Assembly (NCBI GenBank): GCA_964474655.1
Contig: CAYYTU010000004.1
Location: forward strand, 28,952-92,951
DNA length: 64,000 bases
From: CAYYTU01 sp964474655
Lineage (GTDB): Bacteria > Chloroflexota > Anaerolineae > B4-G1
Direction: 5' to 3'
Under the pieces are notes generated by a model, which saw only the letters and a program-made list of their open reading frames with translations, made no database searches and had not been told where the DNA came from. The position numbers were made by a program, and so were the translations under genes. Below are positions 18,469 through 26,606 of this stretch, piece by piece (position 1 is the stretch's first letter; every line of letters starts with the position of its first letter).

Positions 18469-19602
18469 TTGAATCGTCTTTGGACGCGACGCTGGCCCCC
18501 CTTACTGACGGTGTTGGCCGCGCTACTTTTCGTCACCAGTGGCTGTGCTGGAGGCGCTGCCAGAGCCTCGAGCTGGACCGGTATGACCATTGCAGGAGAG
18601 ATGATCTACGCTGCAGATTTGCAACAGGTCATCGCGCTGGATACAGAGGACGGCCAGCCGGTCTGGACATTCCCCAACAACCAACAAGATGACGACCGTG
18701 GCATGTTTTACGTCACGCCGACCGTGGGCGAAGGGCTGGTGATTGGAGCTTCTCAGCTATCCTCGGGCGGTATCATCAGCCAACAAGATGATATTATTTG
18801 GGCGTTGGATATAGAGACTGGCGAAGAGGTCTGGCGTTTCGAGGATGCCTCGGGGCGCTACGTCGAGGGCGGTGTTTTGAGCGACGGGCTCTTCGTCATT
18901 GGCAATGATGATGGCAACATCTACGCGCTGGACGTCGAAAGCGGAACGCTCAGATGGACCTTCAAAACCGGTAACAGCGTATGGGCCACCCCTCTCATTG
19001 CCGATGACACCGTCTACGTGGGCTCAATGGATAGACGTTTCTACGCCCTTACGCTGGACGACGGACAAAAAAAGTGGGATTTCGCCACTAAAGGCGCTTT
19101 CGCTGGAACGCCGGCCTTGCTCGACGGGACGCTTTACATCGGCGCCTTCGACGACACCCTATACGCCTTGGATGCGGCCACCGGGGAAGAAGAATGGCAG
19201 ATCCAAGGTGCTAACTGGTTCTGGGGTAGCCCCGCGATTGACGACGACACAATCTACGCCGTCGACGTGGATGGCAACGTCTACGCTCTCGCTGCAACAA
19301 GTGGCGAGGAACGCTGGCGAGAAGCCCTTGAGACGCCAGTGCGGGCCGGAGCAGTGTTGTCCGACGATGGAAGTCGTCTGTTCATAGGCTCCGAAGACGG
19401 CACGCTCTACACGCTGGATGCCGCCAACGGCTCTCTGATGTGGCGAAACGAGAGTGAGGGGCGCGTCCTTTCGAGCCCGGTCGTGAGCGGTTCGACAGTT
19501 TACAAACCGCTTATCTATGGGCCACATCGCATCATTGCGCTCCATATCGACAATGGTCGCGAGCTGTGGGCCTATCCACAGGTAGAGGAAGAGCAGGAGT
19601 AG
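18469..19602 (+). CDS. PQQ-like beta-propeller lipoprotein (BamB-like fold)
   Basis: 377-aa predicted lipoprotein. The signal peptide ends in a lipobox (FVTSGC). It is followed by about seven repeats of the type YALDxxTGxxxW (e.g. IWALDIETGEEVW, IYALDVESGTLRW, LYALDAATGEEEW), the PQQ-like eight-bladed propeller. BamB in diderms works with BAM, but no BAM is expected here, so only a surface scaffold role can be proposed. It starts with TTG directly after the yidD stop, 8 bases behind GGAGGAGG, and lies between yidD and yidC, where genes are normally adjacent. Confidence 0.9.
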   Translation: MNRLWTRRWPPLLTVLAALLFVTSGCAGGAARASSWTGMTIAGEMIYAADLQQVIALDTEDGQPVWTFPNNQQDDDRGMFYVTPTVGEGLVIGASQLSSGGIISQQDDIIWALDIETGEEVWRFEDASGRYVEGGVLSDGLFVIGNDDGNIYALDVESGTLRWTFKTGNSVWATPLIADDTVYVGSMDRRFYALTLDDGQKKWDFATKGAFAGTPALLDGTLYIGAFDDTLYALDAATGEEEWQIQGANWFWGSPAIDDDTIYAVDVDGNVYALAATSGEERWREALETPVRAGAVLSDDGSRLFIGSEDGTLYTLDAANGSLMWRNESEGRVLSSPVVSGSTVYKPLIYGPHRIIALHIDNGRELWAYPQVEEEQE

Positions 19603-19611
19603 AAACCACCA

Positions 19612-20391
19612 GTGTTTGATTTTATAGCCTATCCCTTAGCTAACTTGTTGCTTCTTTTTTACAACTTTCTGGGCCACCAAACGGTCGTCGCCATCGCCGT
19701 GCTGACGATTCTGATCCGACTTCTCATCTTGCCCTTGACGCTAGGCCAACAACGATCAGCACAGAAGATGCGCGAGCTACAACCAGAGATCGACAAACTG
19801 CGCGAAAAATATAGCGACAATCAGGAGAAACTGGCCGAGGAGCAAATGAAACTCTGGCGAGAGGCCGGGGTAAACCCAGCGGGTGGGTGCCTGCCAGTCC
19901 TGATCCAGCTACCGATTATGATCGGACTCTATCGGGCCATCACTTACTGCGTGCCATCCACCCCTTTGCAGCTGTTCCAATTCTCCCAAAATATCTACAA
20001 ATGGCTACCGGGCATCGAAGGGTTGGTACCGTTGCAAAGCACATTCCTGGGCGTAGACCTGGGCCAGCCGCCCAGCCCCGACCAATGGTGGTCATACGCG
20101 CTACCGTTGCTGGCCTTCGTCACCTCCTGGCTACAGCAAAAGATGTTGAGCCCCACGATGTCCGGAGGCTCCGGCGATGGACAGTCGCAGACAGAGATGA
20201 TGACCCAACAGATGCAGATTATGATGCCCTTGATGTTCGGGTTCATCGCCCTCCAATATGCAACCGGGCTCTCCTTTTACTTCATCATCTCCAACCTGGT
20301 GGGGATAGCGCAATACTACTTCATCAATAACTCACAAGAGGAAAGCCCTTCTGATCCAAAACCGCAGCGGCGAAAGCCTCCCAAGCAATAG
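19612..20391 (+). CDS. yidC: Membrane protein insertase YidC/Oxa1
   Basis: 259-aa insertase without the large periplasmic P1 domain of proteobacterial YidC, as in monoderm-type bacteria. It has five predicted membrane segments, the amphipathic cytoplasmic loop REKYSDNQEKLAEEQMKLWREAGVNPAGGCLP, and the PVLIQLPIMIGLYRAI segment. A positively charged Pro/Lys tail (PSDPKPQRRKPPKQ) may contact ribosomes. The GTG start lies 9 bases after the upstream lipoprotein stop. Confidence 0.95.
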   Translation: MFDFIAYPLANLLLLFYNFLGHQTVVAIAVLTILIRLLILPLTLGQQRSAQKMRELQPEIDKLREKYSDNQEKLAEEQMKLWREAGVNPAGGCLPVLIQLPIMIGLYRAITYCVPSTPLQLFQFSQNIYKWLPGIEGLVPLQSTFLGVDLGQPPSPDQWWSYALPLLAFVTSWLQQKMLSPTMSGGSGDGQSQTEMMTQQMQIMMPLMFGFIALQYATGLSFYFIISNLVGIAQYYFINNSQEESPSDPKPQRRKPPKQ

Positions 20392-20523
20392 ATCACTCCC
20401 CGAAACGGCCCCCAGCCTCGCAGGGAGCTAACCCAGTTCGCTCGGGGGCCTCAGCTGAAAGATTTTTTCGGCAATAGATTCATTATTGATTCGCGTTGAG
20501 CGATTGTCGGAGGAGAACAGTCG

Positions 20524-21420
20524 ATGGTAAACAAAGAACGAGTGATAGAGACAGCGGGTAAAGACGTAGAATCGGCAATCAGCACCGGCCTGGCACAGCT
20601 TGGCGTTGAGCGCGATGACGTCGAGATCGAAGTGCTGGATGAGGGCCGGCAAGGTATGTTCGGCATCGGGGCCCGGGCGGCCCGCGTGCGCCTGACGACC
20701 ACGGTTTCCAAAGAGCCCAAGTCAGAGCCGTCCCCTATGCCGGAAGAGCCGGAACCCCCAGCAGAGCCCAAGAAGCCCAAGAAGCCAAAGAAACCGCCGG
20801 AACCGACGAAGACGAAGCCGCCAGAACCGGAGCCGGAGCCAGCGCCGAGCGGACCAGAAGAGGTCGAGGAGATCGAACCCGCGCCCCACAAACCAGAAAA
20901 ACCGGTCCAGCCAGCTTCCCAGCCCGAACCTTCTGTCTCCGATGCCGTGGAACGCGAGGTGGTCTATGGCGTGACGGAAGATCTACTAGCGATTATGGAT
21001 ATGGAAAACGCGCAGATCCACGTTGAGCGCGCCGAGCCCGGCCCCAACGACAGCAAGGTGCCACCGTGGGAGATCGACGTGCGCGGCTCCGGCACCGACG
21101 CGCTGATCGGCCACCACGGTGAGACACTCGACGCTTTCCAGCGCATCATACGGCTGATCGTCGGGCGCGAGATGAGATCGTGGGTCCACCTCGTCGTGGA
21201 CGTGCAGGGGTACAAAGAGGAGCGAGCCGAAAAGCTACGCGCCCTCGCCTATCGGATGGCGAACCAGGCCGTCGATAGCGAGCGCACTGTGGTGCTGGAA
21301 CCTATGCCGCCCCACGAGCGCCGGGTGATCCATGTCGCGCTGTACGACGATTCCCGGGTGACCACCGAGAGCATCGGCGAGGGCGATCGACGTCGCGTCA
21401 CCATCACCTCCAAGCGATGA
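20524..21420 (+). CDS. RNA-binding protein Jag/KhpB
   Basis: 298-aa protein. The Jag_N domain (residues 1-55) has GLAQLGVERDDVEIEVLDEGRQGMFG. A long Pro/Glu/Lys linker (about 60-135) follows, then a KH domain with the ALIGHHGETLDAFQRI loop and an R3H domain with the PMPPHERRVIH signature. The partner KhpA is not in the window. KhpB binds many RNAs and affects cell elongation in Firmicutes. It has GGAGGAG upstream and follows yidC by 132 bases that include a GC-rich inverted repeat (GGCCCCC/GGGGGCC). Confidence 0.93.
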   Translation: MVNKERVIETAGKDVESAISTGLAQLGVERDDVEIEVLDEGRQGMFGIGARAARVRLTTTVSKEPKSEPSPMPEEPEPPAEPKKPKKPKKPPEPTKTKPPEPEPEPAPSGPEEVEEIEPAPHKPEKPVQPASQPEPSVSDAVEREVVYGVTEDLLAIMDMENAQIHVERAEPGPNDSKVPPWEIDVRGSGTDALIGHHGETLDAFQRIIRLIVGREMRSWVHLVVDVQGYKEERAEKLRALAYRMANQAVDSERTVVLEPMPPHERRVIHVALYDDSRVTTESIGEGDRRRVTITSKR

Positions 21421-21453
21421 GCGCACAGACCGTGACGGGGGCGAGCAATCTTT

Positions 21454-22392
21454 ATGGTCGCGTTAGACTACCTTGTCATTGGTCACATCACGAAAGACAT
21501 TGAAGCCCTGGATTCGAGGAAACGGTGGGCTGACTCCAGGGCTAAAGCCGGATCGAAGCCTCCCGCCCGCGTGACTACTTTCAAGGGGCTCGGCGGGACT
21601 GCTTTGTACGCTGCCCGAACCGCGCACGCTTTGGGATGCCGCGTCGGCGTCATCACCAGCGCCCGTCCCGAGCTCGATCTGCGGGCAACGTTGAACGAGG
21701 CGCTGGTCGTCTGCGTCCCCGCCGCCGAAACAACCATCTTCGAGAACCGCTACACCGACAGCGGTCGACGCCAGCTCCTGCACAGCGTCGCAGAAACACT
21801 GACGCCGGCTGCAGTGCCGGTCGATTGGAATCCCACCATCGTCCATCTGGGCCCGGTGGCCCGGGAGTGCGACCCGTCACTCATTGAGGCTTTCGCGGAC
21901 GCCTTTCTCGGCCTCACACTCCAGGGCTGGCTGCGCCACTGGGATCAGGACGGACACATCTATCCGCACGAGGAGGAGGCGGCGGTGGAAAAGATGCTCC
22001 CACAAGCCGACGCCGTAGTGGTGAGCGAGGAAGACGTGGACGGCGATCGGGCGATGGTTGAGCGCTACGCCTCACAGACACATCTCCTGGTCCTGACTCA
22101 GGGGGAGAGAGGCTGCACGGTCTACACCGCCGGTCAAAAGCATAACATACCCGTCTCGCGCGTAGAAGAGGCCAATCCGACCGGTGCCGGTGACATTTTC
22201 GCCGCTGCTTTCTTCGTCAAAATGGAGCGCGGGGGAGATCCCTGGCAAGCTGCACGCTTCGCCAACTGCATTGCTTCGCGCTCAGTGACCCGTTGGGGGC
22301 CGCTGGCAAGCCCCCCCAGACACGAAGAGATCGCTCGCTGCGAGCAAATCGCCGAAGAGAAAGCCTATGCCCCATATTTACGCACTGGCTAA
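21454..22392 (+). CDS. PfkB-family carbohydrate/nucleoside kinase
   Basis: 312-aa ribokinase-fold kinase. The N-terminal YLVIGHITKD strand, the substrate Gly-Gly in FKGLGGTALYAARTAHALG and the PfkB signature ANPTGAGDIFAAAFF with the catalytic Asp (GAGD) near residue 247 are present. The substrate is unknown. Its last 26 bases overlap parA, so translation of the two is linked. Confidence 0.88.
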   Translation: MVALDYLVIGHITKDIEALDSRKRWADSRAKAGSKPPARVTTFKGLGGTALYAARTAHALGCRVGVITSARPELDLRATLNEALVVCVPAAETTIFENRYTDSGRRQLLHSVAETLTPAAVPVDWNPTIVHLGPVARECDPSLIEAFADAFLGLTLQGWLRHWDQDGHIYPHEEEAAVEKMLPQADAVVVSEEDVDGDRAMVERYASQTHLLVLTQGERGCTVYTAGQKHNIPVSRVEEANPTGAGDIFAAAFFVKMERGGDPWQAARFANCIASRSVTRWGPLASPPRHEEIARCEQIAEEKAYAPYLRTG

Positions 22393-23173
22393 CCAAAAAG
22401 GCGGCGTCGGTAAGACGACCACCGCGATCAACGTGGGGGCCTATCTGGCCGAATGGGGCTCGCGGGTCCTGCTGATCGACATCGACCCTCAGGCCAATGC
22501 CACATCCTCTCTCGGCATCGACAAGCGAGCAGTCTCGTCCTCCATCTACGACGTGCTAGTGCAGGAGCTACCACTCAAGCGCATCGTGCAACCAACCGAG
22601 CAAGCGCTTCTGGACATCGCCCCCTCCACGCCAGAGCTGGCCGGAGCCACCGTCGAGATGGTCGATCTGCCCGACCGCGAGTATCGCCTCCACCAAGCCC
22701 TGGAGGATCTGGGACCAGGTTACGACTACGTATTGATCGATTGCCCCCCCAGCCTGGGCATTCTGACGGTGAACGGCCTCACAGCGGCCCAGAGCGGCGT
22801 GATTATCCCGGTCCAATGTGAGTATCTGGCATTGGAGGGGCTTTCTCAGCTGGCGCGTACGATCCGCTTGGTGCGCCAGTCCCTCAACCCCGATCTGAAA
22901 TTGCGTGGGCTGGTGATGACGATGTACGACGCGCGCACGAACCTCTCACAACAGGTAGTCGAGGAAGCACAGCGGTACTTCCCCGATCGTGTCTTCGAGA
23001 CCATCATTCCGCGCAACGTGCGGCTGAGCGAAGCGCCCAGCTTCGGCGTACCGGTGATGGTCCACGCCCCCAGTTCGACGGGCGCCCAGGCCTACGCCGA
23101 GCTGGCCCGCGAGCTGGTAGATAGCGAAGAAGCATCCCAGCATCAACACGAGGGGCAACATGTCGCCACGTAA
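22367..23173 (+). CDS. parA: Chromosome partitioning ATPase ParA (Soj)
   Basis: 268-aa ParA/MinD ATPase. The deviant Walker A is KGGVGKTTT (near residues 11-19), with DIDPQANATSSLG and Walker B VLIDCPPSLGILT. It is a short chromosomal-type ParA lacking the plasmid N-terminal HTH. It segregates ParB-parS complexes; perfect parS cores are at 35.38-35.42 kb. It overlaps the kinase upstream (26 bases) and parB downstream (14 bases). Confidence 0.97.
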   Translation: MPHIYALANQKGGVGKTTTAINVGAYLAEWGSRVLLIDIDPQANATSSLGIDKRAVSSSIYDVLVQELPLKRIVQPTEQALLDIAPSTPELAGATVEMVDLPDREYRLHQALEDLGPGYDYVLIDCPPSLGILTVNGLTAAQSGVIIPVQCEYLALEGLSQLARTIRLVRQSLNPDLKLRGLVMTMYDARTNLSQQVVEEAQRYFPDRVFETIIPRNVRLSEAPSFGVPVMVHAPSSTGAQAYAELARELVDSEEASQHQHEGQHVAT

Positions 23174-24017
23174 GAGAGGTTTGGGTAGAGGGCTGGAGTC
23201 ACTGATCCCCGCCGAGGACGGCGAGACGTCTCGTGGTGTGTTGGAGGTCGCTCTTGCCTCGATCGCGCCTAACCCCCACCAGCCGCGTTCCCCGATTCGA
23301 GAACAGGATCTGCTCGAGCTGGCGGCCTCGATCGAGGAGCATGGCATCATACAGCCCCTCGTAGTCACCGAGGCGCCCGATGGCTACCAATTGATCGCTG
23401 GCGAACGACGTTGGCGAGCGGCGCGGGTAGCCGGTCTATCCACCGTGCCAGTGCTGGTGAAAGACGTCGCCCCCAGCGAGATGTTGGAGCTGGCCCTGGT
23501 GGAGAACCTCCAGCGCTCTGACCTCAACCCGCTGGAGGAGGCGATGGCCTACGAGCAGCTCGCTGACGAGTTTGGCCTCACGCAGAAGGAGATCGCGCAA
23601 CGGGTGAGCAAAAGCCGCACGGCGATCACCAACACGCTGCGCCTTCTGAAGGCGGCCCGGCCCGTGCGCGAGGCCTTGCTGGAAGAGAGAATCAGCGAGG
23701 GACACGCACGGGCAATCCTGGGCCTGGAACAGCCGGAGGCCCAGGCGGCAGCGCTCAAGACGGTGCTCAAACGAAACCTGAACGTGCGCCAGACGGAGGC
23801 GCTGGTCCGTAAACTTCTGGGCCGCCAGCAGGAGAAGCAGAAACGCACCCCCCAGCGCTCGCCGGAGGTTGAAGCGCTGGAGAACCGCTTCCGCGAGTCA
23901 CTGGGCACCAAGGTGCGACTAAAGCGAAAGGATAAGGGCGGACGGCTGGTCATCTACTTTTATTCCGACGAGGAGTTAGAAGCGCTTTACGACCAGATTG
24001 TTGGCGATGAGCTATGA
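23160..24017 (+). CDS. parB: Chromosome partitioning protein ParB (Spo0J)
   Basis: 285-aa ParB CTPase/DNA clamp. The N-terminal RGLGRGLESLIP, the ParB box with NPHQPR and GERRWRAARVAGL, the HTH FGLTQKEIAQRVSKSRTAITNTLRLL and the C-terminal dimerisation region (VRLKRKDKGGRLVIYFYSDEELEALYDQI) are in order. It binds parS sites of the GTTTCACGTGAAAC type. Confidence 0.97.
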   Translation: MSPRKRGLGRGLESLIPAEDGETSRGVLEVALASIAPNPHQPRSPIREQDLLELAASIEEHGIIQPLVVTEAPDGYQLIAGERRWRAARVAGLSTVPVLVKDVAPSEMLELALVENLQRSDLNPLEEAMAYEQLADEFGLTQKEIAQRVSKSRTAITNTLRLLKAARPVREALLEERISEGHARAILGLEQPEAQAAALKTVLKRNLNVRQTEALVRKLLGRQQEKQKRTPQRSPEVEALENRFRESLGTKVRLKRKDKGGRLVIYFYSDEELEALYDQIVGDEL

Positions 24018-24034
24018 GTGGAGGAGAGAATCTG

Positions 24035-24430
24035 ATGGAGAAGATCAAGCGCTACGAGGACGTCGTCGCCGCTATTCAAGAACGGTCGCGGGAGGGGAAG
24101 CTGCGTTGCGGCAACGCCTTCCGCGTCGCGGAGGAATTGAACGTGACGCCGCTGGACGTGGGAAGAGCTGCCGACGCGATCGACGTTCGGCTCAGCCATT
24201 GTCAGCTGGGGTTGTTCGGCTACAACGGCGAGGAACGCATCATCCAGCCAGCCGAGGAAGTGCCTGCGGAGGTAGAGCAGGCTATCGACGAGGGATTGGT
24301 GCTGGGACGCCTGCCGTGCGCTGTAGCGTGGGCCATAGCCCAGCGGTTCGACCTGCGCAAGCCGGATGTAGCCAACGTCGCCGAGCGGCTCGACATTCAC
24401 ATCGGACAGTGCCAGCTGGGCGCGTTCTGA
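24035..24430 (+). CDS. Protein of unknown function with two CQLG-type repeats, parAB operon
   Basis: 131 aa. Two tandem modules each contain a helical segment and end in a Cys motif: KLRCGNAFRVAEELNVTPL then SHCQLGLFGY, and RLPCAVAWAIAQRFDLRKP then GQCQLGAF. Each has a first Cys and a CQLGxF, suggesting a metal or Fe-S site built from duplicated halves. The start at 24035 follows GGAGGAG by 7-8 bases; an alternative ATG (24014) overlaps the parB stop as ATGA. I do not recognise a function; similar CQLGLFG proteins occur in anaerobic Firmicutes as hypotheticals (recollection, not searched). Confidence 0.75.
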   Translation: MEKIKRYEDVVAAIQERSREGKLRCGNAFRVAEELNVTPLDVGRAADAIDVRLSHCQLGLFGYNGEERIIQPAEEVPAEVEQAIDEGLVLGRLPCAVAWAIAQRFDLRKPDVANVAERLDIHIGQCQLGAF

Positions 24431-24457
24431 GCGACGCCGGAAGCGGGAAAAACGGAT

Positions 24458-24492
24458 GCCGGGTGCCACAATGGCCCGGCTTTGTGCTTTTT
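24458..24492 (+). terminator. Intrinsic terminator after the parAB operon
   Basis: GCCGGG (24458-24463) pairs with CCCGGC (24475-24480), followed by TTTGTGCTTTTT. Confidence 0.7.
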
Positions 24493-24507
24493 ATAAGAGG
24501 AGAAGCG

Positions 24508-25086
24508 ATGCCCACCACAGGGAGAGATGACCGCCGCGCTGCGTTGGGACAGATTGCGGAGGAAATCCGACGATGTACGCTCTGCAAGCTGCATCAGGAG
24601 CGCACACAGGCGGTACCCGGTACAGGGCCGGCCGACGCCGACATCTTCTTCCTGGGCGAGGGGCCCGGCGCCAAAGAGGATGAGGAAGGCCGCCCCTTTG
24701 TCGGCGCGTCGGGCTCGTTCCTGGATGAGCTGCTGGCGAGCATTGAGATGGACCGCGAGAAAGTTTTTATCACCAACGTGGTCAAGTGCCGCCCACCGGG
24801 CAATCGGGATCCGCATGTGGCCGAGGTGCGCGCATGCACCGCCTATCTGAACCGTCAGCTGAGCATCATCCAACCCCAGTTGATCGTCACGCTGGGACGC
24901 TTCGCAATGAACACCTTCTTCTCCGACGGGCGTATTTCAGAGATTCACGGTCAGCCTCGGCGCATGGATGATATGCTCTATCTGCCGCTCTACCATCCGG
25001 CGGCGGCGCTCTACCGTGGTTCGCTGCGGGGTGTGGTCAAGGAGGACTTTCAGCGCATCCCAGAGCTGCTAGAAGCGGTTTCTTGA
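24508..25086 (+). CDS. Type-4 (Fe-S) uracil-DNA glycosylase
   Basis: 192-aa family 4 UDG that excises uracil from DNA. Fe-S cysteines begin at CTLCKLH (residues about 22-25), with CRPPGNRDP and CTAYL further on. The active-site motif is GEGPGAKEDEEGRPFVG and motif 3 is in YHPAAALY. The ATG at 24508 is preceded by AGAGGAG at a normal distance. It abuts the convergent gene at 25087 with no gap. Confidence 0.93.
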   Translation: MPTTGRDDRRAALGQIAEEIRRCTLCKLHQERTQAVPGTGPADADIFFLGEGPGAKEDEEGRPFVGASGSFLDELLASIEMDREKVFITNVVKCRPPGNRDPHVAEVRACTAYLNRQLSIIQPQLIVTLGRFAMNTFFSDGRISEIHGQPRRMDDMLYLPLYHPAAALYRGSLRGVVKEDFQRIPELLEAVS

Positions 25087-25437
25087 TCAGGCGGTCTCAA
25101 TCCGATCCAGCGCAAACGGGATGTCGCTGGGGATCGCCAGAGCCTCATGGCCGCAGTTGGGGCAGGTGGCGGCCTCCTCGTCGCTCTCGAAGCGCAGCCC
25201 ACAGCAATTCCAGCAGATGAATCGATGCGGCCCAGCTTCGATGACGATCTCGGCATCCTCAGCCGGTGTGCCTGCGCTCACCTCCTGCAGTAAGCATCGT
25301 AAGTCGTCCTCTTCTCCTTGAGACCAGCCATAGATCACAAAATCGAGCGCTGTGATTCGCCTGGCGTCCTGGGAGCGCGCCTGCGCCAGGGCCTGATTGA
25401 GCAGCGCTTCTACTTTTTCCTCTTTGCTGATTGCCAA
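25087..25437 (-). CDS. HypA-like zinc-ribbon protein
   Basis: 116 aa. The N-terminal half resembles the HypA metallochaperone fold (VEALLNQALAQARSQDARRITALDFVIYG). The C-terminal half has a zinc ribbon with CWNC and CPNC (HRFICWNCCGLRFES...CPNCG). HypA delivers nickel, but the N-terminal Met-His nickel site is absent, so a nickel role is doubtful. The TTG start at 25437 is 6 bases after AAGGAG. It is downstream of the epimerase by 34 bases. Confidence 0.7.
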   Translation of the reverse strand: MAISKEEKVEALLNQALAQARSQDARRITALDFVIYGWSQGEEDDLRCLLQEVSAGTPAEDAEIVIEAGPHRFICWNCCGLRFESDEEAATCPNCGHEALAIPSDIPFALDRIETA

Positions 25438-25471
25438 TCACGTCTCCTTCCAGATCATCCGTCGAGCGAGG

Positions 25472-26533
25472 CTACCATTCCACGGTGCAGCCCAGCCCCG
25501 GCACGTCGGTGGCGATAAGCCAACCCTCCTCCAAGCGGAAGCCCGGCACGGTCGGATCGCCGATCAGATCGAAGTGACCGTCGAGGTCGCCGTATTGGAC
25601 GTTGGGGCTGCTGAGTGCAAAACTCAGCCCGGCCGCGATGAGCAGCGCCGGCTCGTTGACGCAGCTGACCATCGTGGACATCCGGGCTGTGCGGGCGATG
25701 GTGTCAATCTGACGGGCGCAACGCAAACCGCCACAGGCTGCGAGTTTGACGCTCATCCCATCGGCGGCCCGCTGCGCCGCGACCTCCAGGGCCGAAGGCG
25801 GTTGTAACACGCTCTCGTCGGCCAAAATCGGCACCGGGCTGCGCCGGGTGACGTCGCGCAGGGCCTCCAGGTCATCGGCCGGGGTGGGTTGCTCCAGCAT
25901 CTCCAGCTTCCCGGCCAGGGCGCGGGCCACGTCCAACGCTTGCTGGACGGTGTAACCCTGGTCGGCGTCCAGGCGCAAGGTGAGGCGCGGCAACGCATCG
26001 CGGATGGCCCGCACACGTCGCACGTCCTGTTCTGGGTCGAGCCCGCCCTTGATTTTGAGGATGCGGAAGCCCTGTCGGGCGCGGTCTTGCGCCCTTATGA
26101 CGGATTCCTTCACCGAAGCAATACCAATCGTGATCGAGGTCTGTATCCGGTGACGGTATCCCCCCAAAATCCGATGGAGCGGCATACCAGCGGATAGGCC
26201 CAACAAATCGTGAAACGCAAGATCGAAGGCACAGAGCGCTGAGGGCGCCCCGGTGGTCAATTGGGCTAGCTCGTCGAGGGCATATTCAGTATTCAGGGGA
26301 TTCAGATCAAGCGCGCGGTTCGCGCAGGACTGGCATGCCGCGACGACCTTCTCCTTCGTCTCACCGGTGATGGCCGGGTCGAAGGCCGCACACCCCCAGG
26401 CCACTTTTCCATCGGAGGTCTCAATCCGGATGAAGACCACTGTCACACTGTCGATCTCGGAATGGTAGGCTGTGCGGTAAGGCACGCGCAGCGACAATTC
26501 CATCGGCGTGATTTCTACGTCTGTGATTTGCAT
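25472..26533 (-). CDS. Enolase-superfamily enzyme, dipeptide-epimerase type
   Basis: 353-aa muconate lactonizing/dipeptide epimerase family member. The catalytic KIKGG (second Lys of KxK), the metal ligands in LRLDADQGY, LEQPTP and ILADES, and the opposite-face Lys (SVKLAACGG) are all in place. A C-terminal YGDLDGHFDL segment resembles the L-Ala-D/L-Glu epimerases that recycle murein peptides. AAGGAGG precedes the ATG. Exact dipeptide specificity cannot be read. Confidence 0.88.
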   Translation of the reverse strand: MQITDVEITPMELSLRVPYRTAYHSEIDSVTVVFIRIETSDGKVAWGCAAFDPAITGETKEKVVAACQSCANRALDLNPLNTEYALDELAQLTTGAPSALCAFDLAFHDLLGLSAGMPLHRILGGYRHRIQTSITIGIASVKESVIRAQDRARQGFRILKIKGGLDPEQDVRRVRAIRDALPRLTLRLDADQGYTVQQALDVARALAGKLEMLEQPTPADDLEALRDVTRRSPVPILADESVLQPPSALEVAAQRAADGMSVKLAACGGLRCARQIDTIARTARMSTMVSCVNEPALLIAAGLSFALSSPNVQYGDLDGHFDLIGDPTVPGFRLEEGWLIATDVPGLGCTVEW

Positions 26534-26606
26534 TCAACCTCCTTGCCATAACTTTTAAGCGCTCTACCGTCAGAGGATAGCACCAATTGGGATCTGCGAC
26601 AAGCTG

